In this document: one piece after another, positions 1 to 7,126 of the stretch | How the letters are laid out: each line of letters begins with the position of its first letter | Numbering within the stretch: position 1 is the stretch's first letter | Origin: Acidobacteria bacterium RIFCSPLOWO2_12_FULL_66_21 | GTDB lineage: Bacteria > Acidobacteriota > Vicinamibacteria > Vicinamibacterales > 2-12-FULL-66-21 | DNA: 64,000 bases | NCBI GenBank assembly: GCA_001767455.1 | Contig: MELC01000091.1 | Span: forward strand, 1-64,000 | Direction of reading: 5' to 3' | The notes under the pieces: generated by a model | Seen by the model: the letters and a program-made list of their open reading frames with translations, nothing else | Told to the model about the DNA's origin: nothing | Databases searched by the model: none | Position numbers and translations under genes: made by a program

Positions 1-51
1 CTCGAACGTCAATCGACCGCGCTCATGCGCACCGTGGAGTCGCTACAGTAA
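1..51 (+). CDS. Possible 3' end of an unidentified gene
   Basis: Frame 1 is open from the window edge to a TAA at 49-51 and encodes 16 residues ending in RTVESLQ. It could be the C-terminus of a gene lying upstream of the window. Sixteen codons are too few to identify a family or to exclude chance, so this is only a placeholder for the window edge. Confidence 0.2.
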   Translation, partial: LERQSTALMRTVESLQ

Positions 52-70
52 ATTGCTGCACCCGGTTGTC

Positions 71-316
71 TCAAAATCGTTGACACGGCCCGCCTGGTCC
101 GCTGCACGCAGCACCGACGAAGAGTGCCAGAATGCAGACCGTTGCGAGGACAATGGGAATGGTGCGGGAGAGTCTTTCCGACCCCCCCTTGAACAACACG
201 TTGTAGTTCTGCCGACTGTTGAACGGGGGATCAAGATAGACGAGATCGACGCTCTCGTCTGCGACGTACCGTCGGAGAACGTCCAAGTTGTCGCCGTAGA
301 AGAACTCGTTTTTCAT
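71..316 (-). pseudogene. 5' fragment of a site-specific DNA-methyltransferase
   Basis: The first ~47 residues match the start of beta-class adenine/cytosine-N4 DNA methyltransferases: MKNEFFYGDNLDVLRRY, then YLDPPFNSRQNYNVLF, which holds catalytic motif IV (DPPF). Full-length members have several hundred residues; here similarity stops after FKGGSER and the frame runs into an unrelated hydrophobic tail (IPIVLATVCILALF) before a stop at 71-73. The SAM-binding and target-recognition parts are absent, so no enzyme can be made. Its ATG overlaps the TGA of the upstream recombinase fragment (ATGA, 313-316), the arrangement of an intact ancestral operon. I read this as a decayed mobile-element cargo gene broken by a deletion or insertion. 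Confidence 0.65.
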
Positions 317-828
317 TGGGATCTTCTCGCTCGCGTGTTGGATTTTACACCCGCCTCATCTGCCTCTTGCAGGGACTTCCTCACCTGCCGCTTCGGGACC
401 GCGGAGAGATCGTTCTTGTTCATCACCGCCGTCAGTCGTTTTGCGTAGAACTCGTCAATCATCACGACCGAAGTGCCAGCGTTCCGAGCGATGATCTGTA
501 AGTTCAACTCGGGATTGTTCAAGATCCTGAAACTGATAGACGTCGCACGGAGCGACTTGAAGTTCCGATCAAACCCCGACTTCGGATGTCGCCGCAGATG
601 CGCCGCTTCCAGCAACTCACGGAAGGCGTCCCGATGATGTTCGGGAAAGATGAGAGCGTCTGTGTCCTTTGCCTGTTTCAGACGACGCTCATAGACGGAT
701 GCCGCTCCCACTAGCGCCACGACATCTCTGGTGCCCCGCTTGCCCGACACCGCGTGTTGAGCTAACGCCTGTGGCACGATGATACTATCAGTGGCCCTTG
801 TTAGGGCTTTTGTTGGCTTTATTGCCAC
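313..828 (-). pseudogene. C-terminal half of a tyrosine recombinase (phage-type integrase)
   Basis: 171 residues from an ATG at 828. The recognisable part is the catalytic C-terminus: SLRATSISFRI around residue 92-102 (the second conserved arginine, R94, of the RHRY set), IARNAGTSVVMIDEFY around 113-128 with candidate nucleophile Y128. Integrases of this kind usually have about 350-420 residues with an N-terminal arm and core-binding domain; those, and the first catalytic arginine, are not visible. Upstream is AT-rich and divergent from hipBA. The protein could still be expressed but is unlikely to recombine DNA alone. It marks 1-2650 as a former integrated element. A short intact recombinase is the alternative. 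Confidence 0.6.
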
Positions 829-937
829 ATAATGGCCCTTAAAGAGTACGTATATGTGTTTTGTTTAATAGACCTAAATAAGGCTGTATTGATGGTATTT
901 ATTTACTATGGACTTAAATAGGTATATTAATTGAAGT
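829..937 (+). promoter_or_regulatory. AT-rich divergent promoter with two candidate HipB operators
   Basis: This gap is strikingly AT-rich compared with the rest of the window. It contains two similar sites, GACCTAAATAAGG (871-883) and GACTTAAATAGGT (911-923), 40 bp apart start to start, each with an imperfect palindromic core. The second overlaps a TATATT -10 box (923-928) placed 9 nt before the hipB ATG. HipB proteins are known to repress their own operon at paired operators, so these are the natural candidates; that assignment is inference. Confidence 0.5.
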
Positions 938-1249
938 ATGTCAGTGACGACACCTGGAGAATGGGAAGCGGAACTCGGAAAGCAGATCCGCACCCTTCGG
1001 CTCAGACTGGATCTCGATCAGAAGCAACTGGCGGAACGGGCCGGAATCGCGCTCAACGCTGTTAAGAACCTCGAGAGCGGAAAGGGCGTCACGCTGCGCT
1101 CTCTGATCCAGGTGCTCCGCGTCCTGAACAGAACGGATTGGCTCGGAGCGCTCGCACCTGCCGTTTCGATCAGCCCAGTGCAAATGCTCAAGACAAAGGC
1201 GCCACGACAGCGGGCATCGCCAAGACGAGCGAAAAGCAAGAAGGCATAG
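938..1249 (+). CDS. hipB: HipB-like XRE-family antitoxin/repressor
   Basis: 103-residue DNA-binding protein with one helix-turn-helix of the Cro/CI (XRE) type at about residues 17-65 (IRTLRLRLDLDQKQLAERAG, then NLESGKG), followed by a Pro/Arg/Lys-rich tail. In HipBA systems HipB neutralises the HipA kinase and represses the operon. It lies 12 bp before hipA on the same strand. The ATG has no good Shine-Dalgarno sequence but sits 9 nt after a TATATT box, so the mRNA may be leaderless. Base composition is lower in GC than most of the window, in keeping with transfer along with the neighbouring integrase remnant. Family assignment is firm; toxin-antitoxin behaviour is inferred from the pairing. 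Confidence 0.82.
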   Translation: MSVTTPGEWEAELGKQIRTLRLRLDLDQKQLAERAGIALNAVKNLESGKGVTLRSLIQVLRVLNRTDWLGALAPAVSISPVQMLKTKAPRQRASPRRAKSKKA

Positions 1250-1261
1250 CGGAGCGCCATT

Positions 1262-2554
1262 GTGTACCGACCCGTTCATGTCGTCGAGGTTCTGATTTGG
1301 GGCAAGGCCGTCGGTGCAGTAGCGCTCGATCCGAAGCTTGGCTATTACGCTTTCGAATACTTGCCGGCCTTCCGTGAATCCGGTATCGACCTGGCGCCCA
1401 TCACGATGCCGATCGCGGCTGCTCCCGAGCCTTTTGCTTTTCCGGATCTGGCGGAACTCACGTATCGCCGGTTGCCGGGAATGCTCGCGGACGCGTTGCC
1501 TGACGATTTTGGAAACGCCCTGATCGATGCCTGGATGGCGCGCCAGGGCGTGAACAGGTCACAGATAACTCCGCTTGACCGTCTCGCGTACATGGCCCAG
1601 AGGGGAATCGGTGCGTTGGAGTTCAAGCCAGCGCGCGGTCCTGGACGTTCGAAATCGACGACGGCGATCAAGCTGTCGGCACTCGTTGAAAGTGCCAGAC
1701 GTGCTGTGCAAGGAGACATTGATACCGACGAACACGCCAAGGCCGCGCTCGCGCAAATCATTCAGGTCGGCACTTCCGCGGGAGGCGCCAGAGCGAAGGC
1801 GGTCATCTCGTGGAATCCGGACACTCACGAAATTCGTGCAGGCCAGTTCGATGTTGGGCCCGGATTCGAGCATTGGCTGATCAAGTTCGATGGCGTCGGA
1901 ACGGATGAACGTCTCGGTGTCAGCCGAGACTATGGACGCATCGAGTATGCGTACTACCTGATGGCGACGGCTGCGGGGATCGAGATGTCAGAGTCCCGCC
2001 TGTTGGAGGAAAACGATCGAGCCCACTTCATGACGAAACGGTTCGACCGCGACGGGAACAGGAAGCATCACCTCCAGACCCTCTGCGGCTTGGCACATCT
2101 CGACTATCGACAAAAGGCCACTCACGATGCCAGCCAGCTGTTCCTGACGATCGACCGCCTCGGAATCGGATACTCAGGCATGGAGCAAGCCTTCCGACGT
2201 ATCGCATTCAACGTCATGGCCGCCAATTGTGACGACCACACGAAGAACGTGTCATTTTTGCTTCGTGAGCGCGGCAGGTGGGAACTCGCTCCAGCCTACG
2301 ACGTCACTCACGCCTACAACCCGAAGGGAGAATGGACGTATCAGCACCTGATGTCTGTAAACGGCGAGTTCGCCAGCATCTCGCGGGACGATCTCATGGT
2401 CGTCGCCGATCGTTTCGGCGTCGGGACGGCGACGAAAGTCCTGACTGACGTCAGTGAGGCTGTTTCGTCCTGGCCAGACTTCGCAAAGAGGACGAAGGTG
2501 AGCCAGGCTGAAATCGCTCGCGTCAAGGAACATCACGTTCTTTTCTCGCGTTGA
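1262..2554 (+). CDS. hipA: HipA-family serine/threonine kinase toxin
   Basis: 430 residues, the normal length for HipA kinases, from a GTG start with GGAG upstream. HipA proteins phosphorylate a translation-related target (GltX in E. coli) and induce dormancy. Visible kinase features: a glycine-rich loop GTSAGGARAKA (about 170-180), ATP-site lysine K208 in WLIKFD, the catalytic loop NCDDHTKN with D324 in the place of E. coli D309, and the metal-binding aspartate D347 in LAPAYDV. All key residues are present, so the enzyme looks active. It follows hipB by 12 bp. The N-terminal subdomain (residues 1-120) also looks complete. The real substrate cannot be read from sequence. Confidence 0.85.
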   Translation: MYRPVHVVEVLIWGKAVGAVALDPKLGYYAFEYLPAFRESGIDLAPITMPIAAAPEPFAFPDLAELTYRRLPGMLADALPDDFGNALIDAWMARQGVNRSQITPLDRLAYMAQRGIGALEFKPARGPGRSKSTTAIKLSALVESARRAVQGDIDTDEHAKAALAQIIQVGTSAGGARAKAVISWNPDTHEIRAGQFDVGPGFEHWLIKFDGVGTDERLGVSRDYGRIEYAYYLMATAAGIEMSESRLLEENDRAHFMTKRFDRDGNRKHHLQTLCGLAHLDYRQKATHDASQLFLTIDRLGIGYSGMEQAFRRIAFNVMAANCDDHTKNVSFLLRERGRWELAPAYDVTHAYNPKGEWTYQHLMSVNGEFASISRDDLMVVADRFGVGTATKVLTDVSEAVSSWPDFAKRTKVSQAEIARVKEHHVLFSR

Positions 2555-2567
2555 GCGGAGAACGGCA

Positions 2568-2605
2568 CTCAATTGCCGATTGCCGGTTGACGACTGCCGA
2601 TTGAG
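2568..2605. repeat. Short intergenic repeat with TGCCGATTG units
   Basis: Between hipA and padR, two copies of TGCCGATTG-like units are bounded by CTCAAT (2568-2573) and ATTGAG, giving a small imperfect hairpin as well as a direct repeat. It belongs to the general habit of this genome of carrying short tandem repeats in gaps. No function is evident; it could act as a terminator for hipBA. Confidence 0.4.
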
Positions 2606-2711
2606 GGCCACGCGCTCGCGGCGCGCAGCAGGATCATCCTGTGTCTCATGCATATGACGCCTTTGCGATTTTCTATCCAAACACGAACTTATTGTGCTAT
2701 CGTTTCGCCGC

Positions 2712-3038
2712 ATGAAGGGTGGACACCTCGGCGAGTTCGAAGAATTCACGCTCCTCGCGGTCCGCGCGCTCGGGGACCACCCCTACGCCGTTCCCATCCA
2801 GCAGTACGTGGAGAAGGTCACGGCGCGGCCGATCTCCATCGGCTCGATCTACGCCGCCCTGGCGCGGCTCGAAGAGAAAGGCTTCCTCCGCTCGACAATG
2901 AGCGCAGCGGTGGCGCAGCGCGGCGGCAAGTCGAAACGGGTCTACACGGTGACACCAAGCGGGTTGCGGACGGCGCGAGACCTGCACCGCGTACGCGAGC
3001 GGATCTGGCACGCGATTGCAGAAGGAGGGCGCTCGTGA
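2712..3038 (+). CDS. PadR-family transcriptional regulator (acidobacterial type)
   Basis: 108 residues from the ATG at 2712 (MKGGHLGEFEEFTLLAV). The winged helix of PadR regulators is seen in order: GEFEEFTLLAVRALG, YAVPIQQYVE, SIGSIYAALARLEEKGFL, then the wing RGGKSKRVYTVTPSG. A GTG at 2694 would add six residues, but the ATG matches the usual family start and sits 8 nt after a TATCGT box with no Shine-Dalgarno, so a leaderless transcript is likely. Its last codons overlap the permease start (GTGA, 3035-3038). In Acidobacteria such PadR genes typically precede ADOP permease genes, which they presumably control in response to an unknown ligand. Confidence 0.88.
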   Translation: MKGGHLGEFEEFTLLAVRALGDHPYAVPIQQYVEKVTARPISIGSIYAALARLEEKGFLRSTMSAAVAQRGGKSKRVYTVTPSGLRTARDLHRVRERIWHAIAEGGRS

Positions 3039-5734
3039 CGCGGCCGCCGCGGCGTGATCCGCATCTGCCACGTCCCGCGCGGTGGCTGCTGCCGCTGTCA
3101 CCCGTGCCGCGCGAGACGCGCGCCGAGGCGGAGGCCGACCTGCACGAGCTCTTCGTGGGACGCCGGCGCGATCGCGGCACCCTCTACGCGCACTGGCGCC
3201 TGTATCACGATGTGGCGAGCCTGTGGCTCCACCCCCGGCCGGTGGTGCGTACAGCCACGACTCGGTCCCCGCTCGCGCTCCTGCGCGACGCGCGCGGTGA
3301 CCTCAGGTACGCGGTGCGCCTGTTCGCGCGACAGCCGGCGATTCTCCTGCTGACGATTGTCGGTCTTTCATTGGGACTCGGCATCGCCACCGCGGCGTTC
3401 AGCATCTTGAACGTAGCCGCCCTGCGCGGCGAGGGCCTCCTCGATCCGGATCGCGCGCCAGGGGTCTTGAGGACCACCGACCGGTCAGTGTCGACCGTCT
3501 GGACGTACGACGAGTTCCTCCACTTGCGCGAAGGCGCGACGCGGATGCATGTCGAGGCCCTGCTCTCGAGTCCTGCCCGCGTGGGGACGACAGCAGCGGA
3601 AGCCGATCCCCCTGCGGCGGTCCTGGCATTCGTCAGCGGCGGATTCTTCGCCGCGACGGGTGGACGGGTTGTCGCCGGCCGTCCGCTCGAGGTCGCCGAT
3701 GAGCAGTATGTCCAGCACGGCGGTCCGCCGCCGGTTGTGGTGAGCTTCGTCTTCTGGACCTCGAAGCTCAATCGGGATCCCGCCGTCGTCGGGCGCACGA
3801 TCCGGATCGGGCGCACCGATGCGACGGTCGTCGGCGTGGCGGAGCGTGGTTTCACTGTGCCGCGCAGCCCGGTGCTCTGGACGCCGCTGACCGCTTACGG
3901 CGCGGTGTACGGCGCCAGGCAGCACGCAGCGCCGGTGAGGCCGGCGCCCGGCATCGTGGTCGAAGTCTTTGGACGGTTGTTGCCGGATGTTGCGCTCGCC
4001 GAGGCTGAAGGGCAGCTCAGTGGCGTGGCCTCCGCGCTGCCGCATGGTGCGACGGCTTGGGCGCCGAAGCCTTCGGCGAAGGCGGCCGACTCGGCGCTCC
4101 GGGTGAGACTGGATCCCCACGCGGGGCTGGGGCGCGCGTCCGCGTCAGACACGGTGGGGATCACGGTAATGGTGTCCGCCGTGATCGGCCTCGTGCTGCT
4201 GCTGGCGTGCGCGAACGTCGCCACCGTCCTCATCTCGACCGCCATCACGCGCCAGCGCGAGATGGGCATCCGGGCGGCGCTCGGCGCGAGCCGCTGGCGT
4301 ATCGTCCGGCAACTCGTCACGGAGAGCCTCGCGCTCGGGACGCTCGCCGCGAGCATCGGTCTGGCGTTTGCCTACTGGGCCATCCCGATCATCGGCACGA
4401 TGGTGGAGGCGCCGGAGGGCGTCGACCTCGCGCCGGACCTCACCGTCTACCTGTTTCTGGGAATCGTGACGCTCGTCACCGGCGTCGGCGCCGGTCTGGC
4501 GCCCGCCTGGCACGGTCGCGGAGCCGATCTCGTCACGCCGCTCAAAGGGGACGGCGCGCGAGAGAATCGAGTCGCGCCGCGGCGCCTGCGGTCCATGCTC
4601 GTCATGGCCCAGGCGGCCGTCTCGGTGCTCCTCATCGTTCTTGCGGCACTGTTCGTACGCGCGACCGTCCGCGCGGCGACGATCGAGGTGGGGTTCGATG
4701 CCGCCGGGCTCTACACGGTCGCCCCGGGACTCGGTGACGCAGCCGATGATGGCGGTGCCGCCACCCGGAACTTCTGGGCGCGCGCGACGTCCGAACTGCA
4801 GGCCTTCCCGGGCATCGCTGCTGTGGCCCTCGCCGACCGAACGCCATTCGGGGGGATGGGCAGGACCTCGATCACCCGTGACGGTCTGGCGCGGGTCGTC
4901 AACCTGCATGGCACGCGCGGCGAGTATTTCGAGGCACTCGGTCTGCGCTTCCTCGCGGGACGGACCTACACGCGCGACGACATCGCGGCGAGGGCTCCAG
5001 TGGCGGTTGTCAGCCAGTCACTCGCACGCGCGTACTGGCACGACCAGTCGCCGCTCGGTCAGCTGCTGCCGCAGGAGATCCCGGTGGCGTCGGCCAGGCC
5101 GGTGGTCGTCGGTGTGGTCGCCGACGCGATCACGTCGCATCTGCACGAGCGCAATCCATTCGCGGTCTACGAGCCGCTCGACCCCGAATATGAGAAGTTC
5201 GCCGAACTCCTGATACGGGTGGCGCCTGGCACAACCGGCGTCATCGATCAGGCGAGCCAGCGGTTGCGCGCGATCGATCCGCAAGCCGATGTCAGGATCG
5301 CGAGCGTCGCGGCGCGACTCCAGCGGGAGGCGGGCCGCCCGCGCATGCTGGCCACCCTCACCGGCGTGGTCGGCATCGTCGCCATCGTTCTCTGCGTGAT
5401 CGGTCTCTACGGCCTGACCGCGTCCGTCGTCGGTCAGCGCGCGCGCGAGATGGCCGTGCGCGCCGCGATCGGCGCGGAGCCACGGGATCTGCTGCGCCTG
5501 CTGATGTGGGACAGCTTGAGGCCGGTCGTGCTCGGTCTTGCGGTCGGTGCCGGGGCAGCCCTGCTCGCCAGTCGCGTTGTCGTGGCCGCCATGCTCTTCG
5601 GCGTGTCGCCGCAGGATCCGACGGCATATGCAGGAGCGGCCGTGATCCTGCTTGCCGCGGCGACACTGGCGGTGCTGGTGCCGACGCGCCGCGCCGCGGC
5701 GGTGGATGCGGCGTGTGTCTTGAGGCGGTCGTGA
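3035..5734 (+). CDS. ADOP-type ABC permease (MacB/FtsX fold)
   Basis: 899 residues from a GTG at 3035 that overlaps the padR stop and has AAGGAGGG (3022-3029) in good position. The frame is open further upstream but only as a shadow of padR. N-terminal ~60 residues are the cytoplasmic prefix typical of acidobacterial duplicated orphan permeases; then a first membrane helix (PAILLLTIVGLSLGLGIATA), a MacB-type periplasmic core, a triple-helix FtsX domain (VIGLVLLLACANVATVLIS...), a second core and a C-terminal FtsX domain with GVVGIVAIVLCVIGLYGLTA. This duplicated layout has no adjacent ATPase, hence 'orphan'. These proteins probably work with ATPases encoded elsewhere in export or signalling; substrate unknown. 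Confidence 0.88.
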   Translation: MTRPPRRDPHLPRPARWLLPLSPVPRETRAEAEADLHELFVGRRRDRGTLYAHWRLYHDVASLWLHPRPVVRTATTRSPLALLRDARGDLRYAVRLFARQPAILLLTIVGLSLGLGIATAAFSILNVAALRGEGLLDPDRAPGVLRTTDRSVSTVWTYDEFLHLREGATRMHVEALLSSPARVGTTAAEADPPAAVLAFVSGGFFAATGGRVVAGRPLEVADEQYVQHGGPPPVVVSFVFWTSKLNRDPAVVGRTIRIGRTDATVVGVAERGFTVPRSPVLWTPLTAYGAVYGARQHAAPVRPAPGIVVEVFGRLLPDVALAEAEGQLSGVASALPHGATAWAPKPSAKAADSALRVRLDPHAGLGRASASDTVGITVMVSAVIGLVLLLACANVATVLISTAITRQREMGIRAALGASRWRIVRQLVTESLALGTLAASIGLAFAYWAIPIIGTMVEAPEGVDLAPDLTVYLFLGIVTLVTGVGAGLAPAWHGRGADLVTPLKGDGARENRVAPRRLRSMLVMAQAAVSVLLIVLAALFVRATVRAATIEVGFDAAGLYTVAPGLGDAADDGGAATRNFWARATSELQAFPGIAAVALADRTPFGGMGRTSITRDGLARVVNLHGTRGEYFEALGLRFLAGRTYTRDDIAARAPVAVVSQSLARAYWHDQSPLGQLLPQEIPVASARPVVVGVVADAITSHLHERNPFAVYEPLDPEYEKFAELLIRVAPGTTGVIDQASQRLRAIDPQADVRIASVAARLQREAGRPRMLATLTGVVGIVAIVLCVIGLYGLTASVVGQRAREMAVRAAIGAEPRDLLRLLMWDSLRPVVLGLAVGAGAALLASRVVVAAMLFGVSPQDPTAYAGAAVILLAAATLAVLVPTRRAAAVDAACVLRRS

Positions 5735-5771
5735 GCTGCTGGATGTGAGCGGCGAGCGAACCTCGTGGGTG

Positions 5772-6362
5772 CTACTTTCCGCCGGAGACCGCCGCTTCGA
5801 TTGCCCGGGCAAGATCGACCACGGGACCGTTGAACACCGTGGCCGTTGGCATCCGCTCTTCCCAGCGAGCGCCCTTCGGATACACCGCGGCGAGGTCCCA
5901 CAGAACGCCGGAGTGTACGCAGCACTCTTGCTCGGGCTGCGGCGACCGCGCGTCGGCGGCCATCTGTTTCGCGAGCACGTGATTGCGATCCCAGTACTGT
6001 TGCACGCGGCGATCGGAGGCTCGGCTCAGCACCGATGTTGTGGGGGCCATGAAGTCGGTTGGCAGGATAGGCTCCCAAACCATGAACACGCGCACGGCAG
6101 CGTTCGGCTGCTTCGCTAACACCGATTCGACTGCGGAAGACCCCCGCAGACAGTTTGGTCAAGTTGGCGAGAGCAGCACGATGATCCGTGTCTCGCTCGC
6201 GGCCCGGTTGAAATCCGCCTTGACGGTGGCGAGGGAGGCGGGATCAAGATACGCGAGCGGCAGTTGACCGGCTGGTGCATCGTGGGATGCGAAGCGCACA
6301 TAGCCGAACGCCGCAGCGATTGCCACGACCACGAGGATCAGGAGCAGCTTTCGTCGAGTCAT
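5772..6362 (-). CDS. Selenocysteine-containing thioredoxin-like protein (UPNC motif, TGA read as Sec)
   Basis: Read through the in-frame TGA at 6161-6159, one 196-residue protein results. Residues 5-21 form a signal/anchor helix (KLLLILVVVAIAAAFGY); then a thioredoxin-like strand ETRIIVLLSPT leads into residues 68-71, U-P-N-C, exactly where thioredoxin-fold proteins have CxxC. The frame continues with VFMVWEPILPTDF, a vicinal cysteine pair C147-C148, and FNGPVVDLARAIEA at the end. Immediately after the TGA is a SECIS-like hairpin (6149-6131). Ordinary annotation would give two broken genes, but there is no frameshift: both parts share one frame. The start ATG overlaps the stop of the MerT-like gene upstream (ATGA, 6359-6362). 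The protein probably handles thiol or metal redox chemistry outside the cytoplasmic membrane; the substrate is unknown. The selenium insertion genes are not in this window. Confidence 0.83.
6131..6158 (-). promoter_or_regulatory. Bacterial SECIS element
   Basis: Directly downstream of the TGA (6161-6159) the mRNA can fold as CUGCGG (6149-6144), loop GGGUCUU (6143-6137), CCGCAG (6136-6131): six perfect pairs. The loop contains GGUCU, the same bases that SelB recognises in the E. coli fdhF SECIS, and begins 16 nt after the UGA, within the spacing accepted for bacterial SECIS elements. Below a U-U mismatch a G-C and a U-G pair extend the stem. This supports decoding of UGA as selenocysteine. Confidence 0.8.
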
Positions 6363-6682
6363 GGCATCCAATCGGCGAGCAGGCCGGCGATCAGTTGCGG
6401 GAAGAGCACGACGAGCAGCACGAGCGTCGTGGACGCGGCGAGGATCACCACGGAGGCGATCCCGTGCCTCCGGCAGGCGCGGCGCGCCCGCGCGAACTGC
6501 ACGGCGCCGACCGCGAGCAGCACCACGGACGCTCCGAGGAACGCCCATCGGTAGGAACCCGCAACGATCGCGAGACTGGCCGAGGCGGTGCCCGCGGCGA
6601 ACGCGATCGGCAGGCAGCACGCCAGCGTGGCAAGCGCGCTCAGAGCCGCGGCAACCGGAGCGATTTTATCAGTGTGCTTCAT
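6359..6682 (-). CDS. MerT-like small membrane protein
   Basis: 107 residues from the ATG at 6682, with three predicted membrane helices. Helix 1 carries a vicinal cysteine pair (ATLACCLPIAF, C22-C23) as in the mercuric-ion transporter MerT and relatives; the second segment (YRWAFLGASVVLLAVGAVQFA) is followed by a loop with one further cysteine (RRACRR, C70) and a third helix. MerT passes Hg(II) from periplasmic thiols to the cytoplasm; related small proteins may move other soft metals. No merA, merP or merR is nearby. An alternative start at 6703 would add MPGDREE; neither start has a convincing Shine-Dalgarno. It is translationally coupled to the selenoprotein, so the two likely act together. 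Confidence 0.7.
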   Translation of the reverse strand: MKHTDKIAPVAAALSALATLACCLPIAFAAGTASASLAIVAGSYRWAFLGASVVLLAVGAVQFARARRACRRHGIASVVILAASTTLVLLVVLFPQLIAGLLADWMP

Positions 6683-6833
6683 CTCTTCGCGATCGCCGGG
6701 CATTCCGGAGCGGTAAGTCCCCGCCATTTTAGAACGCCAGGTGTCGGAATTCTGCGTCGAGTCGGCGATCAGCCGCCAGGCCGGACTTGAAAGTCGCGGG
6801 GCCGTAAGGGCCGTGTGACTTCGAGACGCATGG

Positions 6834-6839
6834 TAGATT
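6834..6839 (+). promoter_or_regulatory. -10 box for a probably leaderless DUF2277 mRNA
   Basis: TAGATT lies exactly 9 nt before the ATG at 6849 and no Shine-Dalgarno sequence is present. The spacing puts transcription start at or next to the ATG, as for hipB, the PilT gene and the tesA-like gene in this window. Confidence 0.45.
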
Positions 6840-6848
6840 TGCGGTGAC

Positions 6849-7082
6849 ATGTGCCGGAACATCAAGCAGCTCTTCAATTTCGATCCACCCGCCAGCGACG
6901 AAGAGATCCGCGCCTCGTCGCTCCAGTTCGTGCGGAAGCTGAGTGGGTTCAACAAGCCTTCGAAAGCGAACGAGGCGGCTTTCGATGGCGCCGTCGAGGA
7001 AGTCTCCGCCGCGGCCCGCAAGCTGTTGCGGTCCCTCGTGACGAACGCGCCCCCGCGCGATCGCTTAGTCGATAGTCGATAG
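6849..7082 (+). CDS. DUF2277 family protein
   Basis: 77 residues that match the small DUF2277 family nearly end to end: MCRNIKQLFNFDPPA, EEIRASSLQFVRKLSGFNKPS, and a C-terminal helix that usually ends near NAPPRDR. Members are short cytosolic proteins of unknown function, common in Actinobacteria and Acidobacteria. The final residues LVDSR are encoded by a tandem GATAGTC repeat that begins at 7066, so the repeat has extended the 3' end of the gene. No operon partner; the neighbours on both sides are on the minus strand. Confidence 0.88.
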   Translation: MCRNIKQLFNFDPPASDEEIRASSLQFVRKLSGFNKPSKANEAAFDGAVEEVSAAARKLLRSLVTNAPPRDRLVDSR

Positions 7083-7126
7083 TCGATAGTCGATAGTCAA
7101 AGTCAAAGTCGAAGTCGAAGTCGTCA
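7066..7126. repeat. Heptamer/hexamer tandem repeat at convergent gene ends
   Basis: Four copies of TAGTCGA are followed by AAAGTC, AAAGTC, GAAGTC and GAAGTC units. The array lies between two convergent genes and supplies the last codons of DUF2277 and reaches the stop codon (7124-7126) of the HTH-RDD gene. Slippage here would change the C-terminus of the former. Confidence 0.75.

Noticed and set aside
53-448. Plus-strand open frame (131 codons) at the left edge
   Set aside because: It is antisense to the recombinase and methyltransferase fragments, with no ribosome site and no recognisable protein motifs.
71-828. Functional restriction-modification or recombinase system
   Set aside because: Both genes are too short and miss essential domains; no endonuclease is present.
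2648-3034. Permease start upstream at 2648
   Set aside because: The extra 129 residues are an out-of-frame reading of padR. The GTG at 3035 has AAGGAGGG and overlaps the padR stop.
6159-6161. Frameshift or nonsense mutation splitting a thioredoxin-like gene
   Set aside because: Both halves are in the same frame with no shift, the stop is TGA (not TAA/TAG), it sits at the catalytic Cys site, and a SECIS hairpin follows. Selenocysteine explains all of this better.
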